64,000 bases of DNA from Anderseniella sp963698275. Lineage in GTDB: Bacteria > Pseudomonadota > Alphaproteobacteria > Rhizobiales > Aestuariivirgaceae. Under the pieces are notes generated by a model, which saw nothing but the letters and a program-made list of their open reading frames with translations, searched no databases and had not been told where the DNA came from. Made by a program: the position numbers and the translations under genes. Numbering within the stretch: the first letter of the stretch is position 1; each line of letters opens with the position of its first letter. The DNA lies in the NCBI GenBank assembly GCA_963698275.1, contig CAVOQE010000006.1, positions 310,001-374,000 on the forward strand, given 5' to 3'. Shown in pieces: positions 33,999-42,598 of the stretch.

Positions 33999-36428
33999 AT
34001 GAAATCGCATTACAGGGCCATAGTCATTGGCGGCGGCGTGGTTGGATGTTCTGTGCTGTATCACCTGACCAAGGCCGGGTGGAGCGATGTACTGCTGATA
34101 GAACGCTCACAGCTGACATCCGGTTCGACCTGGCATGCCGCAGGCGGGTTCCTCACGCTGAACGGCGACCCCAACGTCGCCAAGCTGCAGGCTTACACCA
34201 TTGAGCTCTACGATGAACTGGAACGGATTTCCGGCCAGTCGTGCGGCCTGCACCGGTGTGGCGGACTGCTCATGGCCGACACCGAAGAGCGCATGGACTG
34301 GCTCAGGATGGCCCATGCCAGATCAGCCTATCTCGGACTTGAAACCGAATTGCTTACCCCGGCAGAAGCAAAGGCGCGCATGCCGTTGCTCGACGATGCC
34401 AAGTTCACCGGCGCTATGTGGGATTCAGCGGAAGGCAACCTCGACCCGTCCGGCACCACCCATGCCTACGCCAAGTCCGCGCGTATGCAGGGTGCCGAGA
34501 TCGTGCTGGAAAACCGTGTTGTCGAACTGAAGCCCCGTTCCGACGGCGGCTGGGATGTGGTGACCGAAAAAGGCACCATCGCATGCGAGCACGTGATCAA
34601 TTGCGGCGGGCTGTGGGCGCGCGAGGTTGGCCGCATGGTCGGCATTGAACTGCCGGTGCTGGCCATGGAACACATGTACCTTGTCACCGACGACATGCCC
34701 GACGTGATCGCCTACAAGGAAGCACACGGCGCGGACATGCCGATGATTGCCGACTTCGGCGCCGAGATCTACATGCGCCAGGAACGTTCCGGCATGTTGC
34801 TGGGCACCTATGAGCAGGACTGCCGGCCCTGGTCGCCGCAACATACGCCGTGGGACTTTGCCGCCGAACTTTTGCCGCCGGACCTGGACCGCATCACGCC
34901 GTCGCTGGAAAAGGCCTTCGAGAACTATCCGGCCATGGGTGAAGCAGGCATCAAGAACGTGGTCAACGGCCCGTTCACCTTCGCGCCCGACGGCAACCCG
35001 CTGGTGGGACCAGTGCAGGGATTGTCGAATTACTGGTGCGCCTGCGGGGTGATGGCCGGTTTCAGCCAGGGCGGCGGTGTCGGCCTGACACTGGCCAACT
35101 GGATGGTGAACGGTGATCCGGGCGGCGATATCTGGGCCATGGACGTGGCGCGCTACGGCGACTGGGCAACCCGCAGCTATACCAATGAAAAGGTGCGCGA
35201 AAACTATTCCAAGCGGTTTTCCATCCGCTACCCGAACGAGGAACGCCCGGCAGCGCGTCCGCAACAGACCACGCCGTTGTATGACACCATGTTGAGCCAG
35301 GGCGCCGTCATGGGCGACAATTGGGGGCTTGAGGTTCCCCTGTGGTTTGCACCTGAGGGCGTCGAGCCTGTCGACATCTTCTCGTTCCGCCGCTCGAATG
35401 ACTTCGCCCATGTAAAAGCCGAAGTGCTCGGTACGCGCGAACGCGTCGGCGTCACCGAGATTGCCAATTTCGCCAAGTACGAGTTCACCGGACCCGGTGC
35501 CGAAAGCTACCTGTCGCGACTGATGACCAACAAGATGCCGCGCACCGGACGGATTTGCCTGACGCCGATGCTGAACGAACAGGGCAAGCTGATCGGTGAC
35601 TTCACCATCGCCAAGGCGGCCGATGACCGGTTCATGATGTGGGGTTCGGCACCGGCGCAGGTCTATCACATGCGCTGGTTTGAAAAGCACTTGCCGGATG
35701 ATCGCTCCGTGCACGTTGAGCGTATCGATCTCGGCCTCGTGGGACTGTCCATTGCAGGACCCAAATCACGAGACGTGCTGGCGGCACTGACCGATGAGGA
35801 TGTGTCCAGTGCCGGTTTCCGGTTCATGGATTATCGCGAGATCGATGTGGCAAGTGTCCCGGCCAGGGTCAACCGCATTACCTATACCGGTGACCTGGGC
35901 TATGAAATCTGGGTAAAGCCTGAATATGAGCGCCGGCTTTACACCGCAATCATGCAGGCAGGTGTTGCCCACGGCATCGTCAATTTCGGCATGCGCGCGC
36001 TGCTGGCCATGCGGCTGGAGAAAAACTTCCCGACCTGGTATCGCGAACTGCGGCCGATCTACGGGCCATATGAGGCAGGCATGGATCGCTTCGTCGACCT
36101 GACCAAGAACGATTTCATAGGCCGTGACAAGGCACAGGCCGAACGCGACGGTGCCGGCAAGCTGGCCCGTGTGACCTTTGTGGTGGATGCAGACGATGCC
36201 GATGTCATCGGGGACGAACCGGTTTCCCATAATGGTGAAGTGGTCGGCTGGGTGACCTCCGGCGGTTATGGCCATTTCGTCGATGCATCGCTGGCGCAAG
36301 GCTACATCCCCAAACATCTGACCTCGGAAATTTCCGGATTTGAGATCGAAATCATGGGCGAGATGCGCCCTGCCCGTATCCAGCATGAACCACTGTTCGA
36401 TCCTGCCGGTGAACGGATGAGGAGCTAG
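33999..36428 (+). CDS. FAD-dependent dimethylglycine/sarcosine dehydrogenase-like protein with GcvT domain (copy 2)
   Basis: 809 aa with the same architecture as the preceding gene: GGGVVGCSVLYHL, GSTWHAAGGF, FAO_M, and GcvT with SIAGPKSRDVLAAL, YTGDLGYEIWV and MRLEKNFPTW. By eye the two are similar over their whole length, so a tandem duplication is likely. The copies differ in likely substrate-lining segments (GCHVTGGVML against GLHRCGGLLM; YNNANDGKEI against YKEAHGADMP), suggesting sequential or different N-methyl substrates rather than simple redundancy. It lies 9 bp before the enolase-superfamily gene. Confidence 0.9.
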   Translation: MKSHYRAIVIGGGVVGCSVLYHLTKAGWSDVLLIERSQLTSGSTWHAAGGFLTLNGDPNVAKLQAYTIELYDELERISGQSCGLHRCGGLLMADTEERMDWLRMAHARSAYLGLETELLTPAEAKARMPLLDDAKFTGAMWDSAEGNLDPSGTTHAYAKSARMQGAEIVLENRVVELKPRSDGGWDVVTEKGTIACEHVINCGGLWAREVGRMVGIELPVLAMEHMYLVTDDMPDVIAYKEAHGADMPMIADFGAEIYMRQERSGMLLGTYEQDCRPWSPQHTPWDFAAELLPPDLDRITPSLEKAFENYPAMGEAGIKNVVNGPFTFAPDGNPLVGPVQGLSNYWCACGVMAGFSQGGGVGLTLANWMVNGDPGGDIWAMDVARYGDWATRSYTNEKVRENYSKRFSIRYPNEERPAARPQQTTPLYDTMLSQGAVMGDNWGLEVPLWFAPEGVEPVDIFSFRRSNDFAHVKAEVLGTRERVGVTEIANFAKYEFTGPGAESYLSRLMTNKMPRTGRICLTPMLNEQGKLIGDFTIAKAADDRFMMWGSAPAQVYHMRWFEKHLPDDRSVHVERIDLGLVGLSIAGPKSRDVLAALTDEDVSSAGFRFMDYREIDVASVPARVNRITYTGDLGYEIWVKPEYERRLYTAIMQAGVAHGIVNFGMRALLAMRLEKNFPTWYRELRPIYGPYEAGMDRFVDLTKNDFIGRDKAQAERDGAGKLARVTFVVDADDADVIGDEPVSHNGEVVGWVTSGGYGHFVDASLAQGYIPKHLTSEISGFEIEIMGEMRPARIQHEPLFDPAGERMRS

Positions 36429-36437
36429 GTCCAGATC

Positions 36438-37544
36438 ATGAAGATTGCCAAACTGGAAACCTTCGCCAACGAATTCGTCGGCTTTGTACGGGTCACCGCT
36501 GATACCGGCGATACCGGCTGGGGCCAGGTGTCGACCTATCATTCGGATATCACCGCGCAAATATTCCATCGCCAGGTGGCACCTTACGCGCTTGGTGGAG
36601 ACGCTTACGATTTTGATGATCTGCTCGACCGCATCACCGAGCGTGAACACAAGTTTCCAGGCTCCTATCTGCGGCGCGCCATGGCCGGACTGGACACGGC
36701 CCTGTGGGACCTGCGCGGCCGTGTGGAAGGCAAGCCGGTCGCTGAGCTGCTTGGTGGCACAGCAGGACCTATGCGGGCCTACGCCTCATCCATGAAACGT
36801 GACATCACACCGGAAGACGAAGCAGCCCGGTTCGTCAGGTTGCGCGATCAGTTCGGCTTTGACGCCTTCAAGTTTCGCGTCGGCGCGGAGTGCGGCCGCG
36901 ATGTGGACGAGTGGCCTGGCCGCACAGAGGCCATTGTGCCTATGGTGTGCAAGGCACTGGGCGACGGAACCGCCAAACTTGTTGACGGCAATTCTGGTTT
37001 CTCCCCGGCACGCGCCATTGAAGTGGGCAGGCTGCTGGAAGCCGAAGGCGTTTCGCATTTCGAAGAGCCCTGCCCCTATTGGGAACCCGAACAGACCAGA
37101 CAGGTCACCGATGCGCTTTCCATTGATGTCACCGGCGGCGAGCAGGATTGCGATCTGTCATGGTGGCGGTACACAATCGACATGCGCGCGGTCGACGTCG
37201 TGCAGCCGGATGTCATGTATATGGGCGGCATGATACGAACGCTGCGCGTGGCTCAGATGGCGGCAGATGCCGGGCTGCCCTGCACGCCGCATTGTGCAAA
37301 CCTGTCGCTGGTCACCTTGTGCACCATGCACCTGCTGCGCGCCATTCCCAATGCCGGAAAGTATCTGGAATTCTCGATTGAGGGTGAAGATTACTATCCC
37401 TGGCAGGACGGCCTGTTTGTCGAATATCCCTACACCATCACCGACGGCAAGGCCACGGTGACCGATGCACCGGGATGGGGTGTTGAAATCAGCCCGGCAT
37501 GGCTCGACAAGGCCACATACCAGGTAAGTGAGTTTGCAGCGTAA
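36438..37544 (+). CDS. Enolase-superfamily (mandelate racemase subgroup) enzyme
   Basis: 368-aa TIM-barrel enzyme. The N-terminal capping domain (1-125) is followed by a barrel with Lys145-x-Arg147 (KFRVG), metal ligands Asp183 (VDGN), Glu209 (FEEP) and Glu235 (GGEQD), and Asp258/His285 (QPDVMYMGG; TPHC) as the His-Asp dyad of the mandelate racemase subgroup. It would abstract an alpha-proton from a carboxylate to racemise or dehydrate it. Its place between FAD/GcvT demethylases and the M24 protein suggests a betaine-like or hydroxy acid substrate, by analogy with hydroxyproline-betaine pathways (inference). Confidence 0.9.
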   Translation: MKIAKLETFANEFVGFVRVTADTGDTGWGQVSTYHSDITAQIFHRQVAPYALGGDAYDFDDLLDRITEREHKFPGSYLRRAMAGLDTALWDLRGRVEGKPVAELLGGTAGPMRAYASSMKRDITPEDEAARFVRLRDQFGFDAFKFRVGAECGRDVDEWPGRTEAIVPMVCKALGDGTAKLVDGNSGFSPARAIEVGRLLEAEGVSHFEEPCPYWEPEQTRQVTDALSIDVTGGEQDCDLSWWRYTIDMRAVDVVQPDVMYMGGMIRTLRVAQMAADAGLPCTPHCANLSLVTLCTMHLLRAIPNAGKYLEFSIEGEDYYPWQDGLFVEYPYTITDGKATVTDAPGWGVEISPAWLDKATYQVSEFAA

Positions 37545-37571
37545 ACAGCATCCAACCAGAAGGAAGCAGCC

Positions 37572-38825
37572 ATGCTTGATGCCGTGTTCAGTGACGACCG
37601 CAAAAAATCCTATTTCAACCCTGAAGGCAAGGACAAGCCAATGCGCTCGCCGGTGCCGCATTCGGTCCTGGTCAGGGCGCGCGACTATCGCCGTCAGCGC
37701 ATGCTGGACCAGGTGATCAAGCACGATTGCGCAGCCATCCTGATGTATGATCCGCTCAACATCCGCTACACGTTCGATCTGTCCAACATGCAGTTGTGGG
37801 GCACGCACAATCCGTTTCACTACGCCATGCTGTTTGCCGATAGTCATTCGATCAATTTCGAATACCATAGCTCGGAACATCTGGCAGATGGCCTGGCAAC
37901 CGTGCGTGACATCCGGCCTGCCAAAAGCTGGTTCTATTTCTCTTCAGGCAACCGGCTTGATGAACGGGTCAATGCGTGGGCCGATGAGGTGGTTGACGAA
38001 CTGAAAGCCCATGGCGGCGGCAATATGCGGCTTGCCGTCGACAAGCTGGAGCCGATGGGCACATTCGCGCTGGCAGCGCGTGGCGTCACCATCGTCGAAG
38101 GCCAGGAACTGACCGAACTGGCCCGCGAGATCAAGTCGGCAGACGAGCTTGAACTGATGAAGTGGACGATCCGTGTCTGTGAGGCGGGCATGGCGCGCAT
38201 CTGGGAAAACTCGCTTCCGGGCAAGACCGAGCAGGAAATCTGGGCGGAGCTGCATTATGAAAACATCCGCTCCGGTGGCGAGTGGATCGAGACCCGCCTG
38301 CTCACCATCGGTGAGCGCACCAATCCGTGGTTCTCCGAAGCGTCGGACTTTGTCGCCAGTGAAGGTGACATTATCGCCTTTGATACCGACCTGATCGGGC
38401 CTTACGGATACTGTGCCGACCTTTCACGCACCTGGACCATCGGGCATACAAAGTTCGATGCCAAGCAGCATGAATTGTACTCAGCCGCGCTGGAGCAGAT
38501 CGAGCATAATTGCTCAATTCTCAAGGCCGGCATGACGTCGCGGGAGTTCAACGAGAAATCCTGGCAGATCCCGGAGAAGTATCAACCGTGCCGGTATTCG
38601 GTTGCCCTGCATGGCGTCGGCCTGTGCGACGAATACCCGTCCTTGCCACTGCATCCGGACTTTGACCGGGCCTATGACTTCACCTTCGAGGAAAACAGCG
38701 TGGTCTGCGTTGAAAGCCTGATCGGCGAGAAAGGCGGCAAGGAATGCGTCAAGCTCGAGACCCAGGCCGTGGTCACGCCGGATGGTATCGAGGTGCTCGA
38801 TACCTTTCCGTGGGAAGACGTTTAA
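37572..38825 (+). CDS. M24-family protein, DddP-like (DMSP lyase or related C-S/C-N hydrolase)
   Basis: 417 aa, a creatinase/aminopeptidase-P fold. The N-domain contains MYDPLNIRY and NMQLWGTHNPF. The catalytic domain has all metal ligands: Asp271 and Asp273 (FDTD), Asp283 (CADLSR), His347 (LHGVG), Glu381 (CVESL) and Glu396 (KLETQ). From memory these are spaced as in Roseobacter DddP (Asp295, Asp297, Asp307, His371, Glu406, Glu421), a constant offset of 24-25. GGGNMRLAVDK and NIRSGGEWIETRLL also match. It is the last gene of the demethylase operon. DMSP lyase activity is possible but unproven; related M24 enzymes cleave other substrates. Confidence 0.8.
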   Translation: MLDAVFSDDRKKSYFNPEGKDKPMRSPVPHSVLVRARDYRRQRMLDQVIKHDCAAILMYDPLNIRYTFDLSNMQLWGTHNPFHYAMLFADSHSINFEYHSSEHLADGLATVRDIRPAKSWFYFSSGNRLDERVNAWADEVVDELKAHGGGNMRLAVDKLEPMGTFALAARGVTIVEGQELTELAREIKSADELELMKWTIRVCEAGMARIWENSLPGKTEQEIWAELHYENIRSGGEWIETRLLTIGERTNPWFSEASDFVASEGDIIAFDTDLIGPYGYCADLSRTWTIGHTKFDAKQHELYSAALEQIEHNCSILKAGMTSREFNEKSWQIPEKYQPCRYSVALHGVGLCDEYPSLPLHPDFDRAYDFTFEENSVVCVESLIGEKGGKECVKLETQAVVTPDGIEVLDTFPWEDV

Positions 38826-38908
38826 ACTGTTCCAAAACAGTCACTTGGTAAGGCTTGCTTAAGGATTTGAAAACCTTGCGTTAACCCGACTCGCAGCATC
38901 ACTTTGAC

Positions 38909-39196
38909 ATGAGTGATGTGATTGATTTTCAGCGTAAGTCGCGTGAGCGTGAGTTGTCCCGACGCAAGTTGAGTGAACCACCCGCAGCTGTTGTTCTGTT
39001 GACCGAGGCCGGCAAGATTGCCGCCTGGGCCAATGGTCTGGATGAACGGATAGAGGACGTGTGGTTCGGCGAGGACCATGAGGTTCAGTGGCAACCGTTT
39101 TCCGTCGCACAGGAAATGGCCGAACAATTGCGCCGCCATCCCGCAGCTCAGGCCATGGCACAGGCGGGTTTCCGTATCGAGGCTGTGCGTATTTAG
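38909..39196 (+). CDS. Small conserved hypothetical protein
   Basis: 95-aa basic, soluble protein (VIDFQRKSRERELSRRKL, then AAVVLLTEAGKIAAWANG and WFGEDHEVQWQPFS, then a helical end). No signal peptide, membrane helix or cysteine. The central strand pattern suggests a small alpha/beta domain, but no family is recognised. It follows the M24 gene by 83 bp and precedes the repeat element, so it may be the operon's tail or stand alone. Confidence 0.55.
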   Translation: MSDVIDFQRKSRERELSRRKLSEPPAAVVLLTEAGKIAAWANGLDERIEDVWFGEDHEVQWQPFSVAQEMAEQLRRHPAAQAMAQAGFRIEAVRI

Positions 39197-39213
39197 AACA
39201 CTTTAGATTATTT

Positions 39214-39457
39214 CGCTCACGCAAGCAGCCTTGCGGCTGCGCTCCGCGAGGGCGGGCCTGACCGGCCCGAGGCCCGTCGGGCCTAGTTGTGTTTTGTGGT
39301 CGAACAGCTTATCCGCCTTCGGCGGGCCGTTCTCCGACCCGGAACAACCATATTGATGAGCTCCTCCGAAGCACGGAACGTGCTGAGGCAAGGCCGACCG
39401 GCCGTCGCACGAAGTGCGCCCCCGCGGAGCGCAGCCGCAAGGCTGCTTGCGTGAGCG
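39214..39457. repeat. Terminal-inverted-repeat element, copy A (about 244 bp)
   Basis: The two ends are perfect 35-bp inverted repeats (39214-39248 and 39423-39457, each starting CGCTCACGCAAGCAGCC from the outside). The interior is GC-rich and palindromic with no open frame. The whole unit is present again in inverted orientation at 40091-40385. This is MITE-like: short, non-coding, long terminal repeats. No transposase is present in the window. Confidence 0.8.
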
Positions 39458-39502
39458 GGATAAACTAAGCCCGTCCGACACACGCTGTCAGAAGTTCATG
39501 CA

Positions 39503-39541
39503 TGGAGAACGGCCCGCCGAAGGCGGATAAGCTGTTCGACC
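39503..39541. repeat. Partial copy of the repeat element
   Basis: This 39-bp stretch (GAGAACGGCCCGCCGAAGGC and onward) repeats part of the interior of element A (39299-39338, inverted) and of element B (about 40226-40262, same orientation). It looks like a fragment left by rearrangement or partial excision. Confidence 0.65.
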
Positions 39542-39553
39542 AGAAACAAGTAA

Positions 39554-39579
39554 ACACCGCCGGAAATCTCCGGCGGTGT
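39554..39579 (-). terminator. Rho-independent-type terminator
   Basis: Perfect 11-bp stem: ACACCGCCGGA (39554-39564) with TCCGGCGGTGT (39569-39579) and a 4-nt loop. It lies 28 bp beyond the stop of the minus-strand gene at 39607; on that strand it is followed by a T-rich run (TTTACTTGTTTC). Confidence 0.75.
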
Positions 39580-39606
39580 CTTCATTCAAATCTGGAAAGC
39601 TTTCAA

Positions 39607-39891
39607 TCAGTACCCGCGGCGGTACATGCAGCGCTCCCAGCGGAAGGTGTGCCAGCCGAACCGGCGGGCGCAACGCCGTGCTGAACGGCGGTAGTGACGG
39701 CCACCACGATAACCATGGCCGCGATCACCATAATATCCGCCATGGGCATGGGCAGAAGCAATACCGATGGCAGCAGCGCTGCCGAGGCCGAGGAAGAAGG
39801 CGCCCTTCTTGGACAGGGCCTGTGCGGGGGAAGCCGATGCAGCAGCGATGGTCAGGGCGGCAATGGCGGCGATGGCGGTTTTCTTGAACAT
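39607..39891 (-). CDS. Small secreted Arg/Gly/Cys-containing protein
   Basis: 94 aa. A clear Sec signal (FKKTAIAAIAALTIAAASA, cleaved near PAQA/LSKK) precedes a second hydrophobic Gly/Ala stretch and a strongly basic tail (HGGYYGDRGHGYRGGRHYRR, then two Cys in RRCARRF and ERCMYRRGY). The paired cysteines may form a disulfide. It resembles many small alphaproteobacterial exported proteins of unknown function. It is flanked by the two inverted repeat elements and followed by a terminator. Confidence 0.65.
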   Translation of the reverse strand: MFKKTAIAAIAALTIAAASASPAQALSKKGAFFLGLGSAAAIGIASAHAHGGYYGDRGHGYRGGRHYRRSARRCARRFGWHTFRWERCMYRRGY

Positions 39892-40090
39892 GTCTGGTCT
39901 CCTAAGGACTGGTTTTCAGTTTTGTTTTGTGTGACGCCCCGTTGCCGGAGCAGCTCGTCTTCAAATCAACTGTCCCCAATCTAGTCACAAGCCCCTGAAC
40001 CGAACCTGAGCCGGGCGTTCATGTCCGGTTCATGTGAAAATGGGGGATGAGGGAGGAGGTTGCTGGAGGGGTTTGGCTGTAATGAGAGGA

Positions 40091-40385
40091 TTGTTTTATA
40101 TCGCTCACGCCAGCAGCCTGACGGCTGCGCTCCGCAGGGCGCACTTCGTGCGACGGCCGGTCGGCCTTGCCTCAGCACGTTCCGTGCCTCGGACTGCAGT
40201 TCATCACTACGGTTGTTCAAGGTCGGAGAACGGCCCGCCGGAGGCGGATAAGCTGTTCGACCACCAAAAAACAACCAGGCCCGACGGGCCTCGGGCCGGT
40301 CAGGCCGCCCTCGCGGAGCGCAGCGCCGGTCAGCCGCCCCCGCGGAGCGCAGCCGAAGGCTGCTGGCGTGAGCGATATAAAACAA
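40091..40385. repeat. Terminal-inverted-repeat element, copy B (about 295 bp)
   Basis: The outer arms are 40091-40119 and 40357-40385, starting TTGTTTTATATCGCTCACGC from each outside edge. The interior matches copy A (39214-39457) in inverted orientation, with an extra internal duplication of a CTCGCGGAGCGCAG-like unit near 40310-40350. Non-coding. The two copies bracket the small secreted protein gene. The 3' arm lies 7 bp from the stop of the cupin gene. Confidence 0.8.
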
Positions 40386-40391
40386 CCCCAC

Positions 40392-41018
40392 CTAAACCAG
40401 CAAAGCGCGCTGCTTTACGTCCTTGGTCCACATATAGGCAGCCAGCATGGGTTGCAGGCCGATATTGGTGGCATGCGGCACATAGGGTTCGTGCCAGATG
40501 GTTTCACCCGGTTCGCGCGGTGAAAACTCTTCGTCACGCACCCGCCAGTCGCTGGCGCCTGACAGGATCCAGTACAGTTCCGGGGCCGGATGAGCATGGT
40601 TGGGATAGTTCAGGCCGGGGCCAAGCAGAAACAGTCCCAGCAGGAAATCATTGCCGGCATAAGCGCCGGTCGGCCCGATGATCTCTGCATAGGCGTAATT
40701 GTCCATGTAATGGGGCTGGCCCATGGCCTCGTTCGAGTAGTTGGGGTTCTGGGCCCAGTGCAGGTCTTCTTCAACCGCTGCCAGGGCTGCGGCGACATCG
40801 GGAGCCACCAGCAGGGTCGAGGCAACCACGTCCGGCAGGAACCGGCACGCAGGCAAGCGTCTTGGCGACGGTGGTGTCAGGGCGGCGGCAGATGTATCCT
40901 GCTGGGCCAGGCGCACCAGAGCCTCGTCAACCCCATCCTCACCGGCATTGTTGGCCTGCAGGGTCGAGCTGATGGCGCGGATCAGCCATTGTGCCGTGTC
41001 GTGGACATGCGATGTCAT
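40392..41018 (-). CDS. Cupin DMSP-lyase family protein (DddQ/DddL-like)
   Basis: 208 aa from ATG 41018, close to DddQ length; a longer frame upstream to 41192 is less likely. The cupin core holds Tyr138, His141, His143, Glu147 and Tyr149 in NYPNHAHPAPELYW, and His182 in PYVPHAT. These residues occur with the spacing I recall for DddQ (Tyr120, His123, His125, Glu129, Tyr131, His163; offset 18-19), the metal and catalytic set that splits DMSP to acrylate and dimethyl sulfide. No signal peptide. Divergent from the MmgE/PrpD gene. DMSP is the likeliest substrate, but related cupins act on others. Confidence 0.82.
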   Translation of the reverse strand: MTSHVHDTAQWLIRAISSTLQANNAGEDGVDEALVRLAQQDTSAAALTPPSPRRLPACRFLPDVVASTLLVAPDVAAALAAVEEDLHWAQNPNYSNEAMGQPHYMDNYAYAEIIGPTGAYAGNDFLLGLFLLGPGLNYPNHAHPAPELYWILSGASDWRVRDEEFSPREPGETIWHEPYVPHATNIGLQPMLAAYMWTKDVKQRALLV

Positions 41019-41210
41019 GGGCTGTTCTTCCCCCCGGTACCAGAAGCCAATGCCGTTACACAACCGATACCGTGTAAGACCCCTTGTCCGACAGTAAAAT
41101 TCACCAACAAGATTAACGCCGGCACGATCTCTACGGCACCTTCTCAGATCATTGAAACCGGTCCATGCTGGCATCCAATGCTCTTCCGCCAACCAGGGTC
41201 AGGTGACATC

Positions 41211-42533
41211 ATGGACGCAATCGACTTCATATTGGACCTGGAGGCGTCCCGCATTCCGGCAATTGCCCGCTACCATGCCACCCGGGCTCTTATCGACACG
41301 CTGGGGGTGGCGGCTGCAGCAACGCAAACTGACAATTCACGCATCCTGCGCGACTTTGCCAGCACGGCATTCGGTGCGCCGGGCAAGGCGGCGAGACTGA
41401 TGTTCGACGGGCGCGCCGTTTCCCTGCCGGGCGCGGGGTTTGCCAATTCTGGGTCTATCGATTCACTTGACGCCCATGACGGGCAGAAAAATACCAAGGG
41501 CCATATGGGGGTCGTCGTCATCCCTGCCCTGTTTGCGTTTGCAGAAGGCGAGATACCTGTATCCGGCAGGGAATTCATGACCCGGCTGGTCATCGGCTAC
41601 GAGATTGCGACGCGGGCCGGCCTGGCCCTGCACGCCAGTGTTTCGGATTATCACACATCCGGGGCATGGAACGCGTTGGCCGCGGCAGCGATCGGCGCCC
41701 GTGCCCTCAAGCTTGATGCCGAGTGGACCCGGCATGCGCTGGGTATTGCCGAATACAATGGCCCACGCTCGCAGATGATGCGCTGCATCGATCACCCGAC
41801 CATGGTCAAGGACGGCGCGACCTGGGGTGGGTTCACCGGTATCGCCGCTGCCCAGCTTGCACAGTTGGGCCACACCGGCGCGCCGGCCGTCACCTTGGAG
41901 AACCCGGACCTGGCATCTTACTGGAATGACCTGGGCGGGCGCTGGTATGTCAGCGATCAGTACGTCAAGCTCTATCCCGTCTGCCGCTGGGCACAACCTG
42001 CCATCGCGGCTGCCCTGTCACTGAGCGAGCAGTTTGACGTGGCTGACGTATCCGGCATCCGCATAGAAACTTTTCACCAGGCAAAGCGCCTGCCGCTGGC
42101 GGAACCGGCCAATACCGAGCAGGCGCAATACTCGATCAAGTTCCCGGTAGCCGCCGCCCTGGTGCGCAGGCGCATCGGCGTTGAAGAAGTTACAGGATCG
42201 GCGCTGAGCGATCCAGACATCCTGCGGCTGGCCAACATGATCGAGGTCACCGAGGACGACAAGGCCAATGCGGCCTTTCCGGCGGACCGTTTAGCCCGGG
42301 TCCGCATATCGCTGGCTGACGGACGCACACTTGAAAGCGGGATGATGAAGGCGGTCGGCGACCCCGAGGACCCGATCAGCGATGCTGACCTGCATGCAAA
42401 GTTCACCAGCCTCGCCGCACCAGTGCTGGGCGAGGCGCGGGCCGCGCAATTGTTAGAAACGTGCAAGGGGCTCTGGGAGGCTGATATGGTTTCAGACCTT
42501 GTCGGCCTAGTTACTGGGCCTGTCCAAGATTAG
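41211..42533 (+). CDS. MmgE/PrpD family protein
   Basis: 440-aa member of the 2-methylcitrate dehydratase / iminodisuccinate epimerase / cis-aconitate decarboxylase fold. The all-helical domain contains NSGSIDSLDAHDGQKNTKGH with the active-site Asp-His-Lys cluster, and KLYPVCRWAQPAIAA in the lid. The ATG at 41211 is chosen because the frame continues upstream without protein-like sequence. It is divergent from the DMSP-lyase-like cupin, 192 bp apart. If acrylate flows to propionyl-CoA, a methylcitrate dehydratase would fit, but other substrates are possible. Confidence 0.85.
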   Translation: MDAIDFILDLEASRIPAIARYHATRALIDTLGVAAAATQTDNSRILRDFASTAFGAPGKAARLMFDGRAVSLPGAGFANSGSIDSLDAHDGQKNTKGHMGVVVIPALFAFAEGEIPVSGREFMTRLVIGYEIATRAGLALHASVSDYHTSGAWNALAAAAIGARALKLDAEWTRHALGIAEYNGPRSQMMRCIDHPTMVKDGATWGGFTGIAAAQLAQLGHTGAPAVTLENPDLASYWNDLGGRWYVSDQYVKLYPVCRWAQPAIAAALSLSEQFDVADVSGIRIETFHQAKRLPLAEPANTEQAQYSIKFPVAAALVRRRIGVEEVTGSALSDPDILRLANMIEVTEDDKANAAFPADRLARVRISLADGRTLESGMMKAVGDPEDPISDADLHAKFTSLAAPVLGEARAAQLLETCKGLWEADMVSDLVGLVTGPVQD

Positions 42534-42598
42534 GCGATCTCAAACGCAGTTCACCGACATCGACGAGGTTGAGCCTAACCAGCGAGTTAACAGATCAA

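Noticed and set aside
34425..35714. Long minus-strand open frame (429 codons) opposite the second FAD/GcvT gene
   Set aside because: It is the antisense shadow of a well-supported gene, has His/Arg/Gly-rich non-protein-like composition and no recognisable domain. GC-rich codon use keeps such frames open.
39205..40390. An insertion sequence between 39.2 and 40.4 kb
   Set aside because: The paired elements have terminal inverted repeats but no transposase or other coding capacity; they are better called MITE-like repeats.
40590..41210. N-terminal extension of the MmgE/PrpD frame by 207 codons
   Set aside because: The extension runs antisense to the cupin gene and is not protein-like; the family N-terminus begins at 41211.
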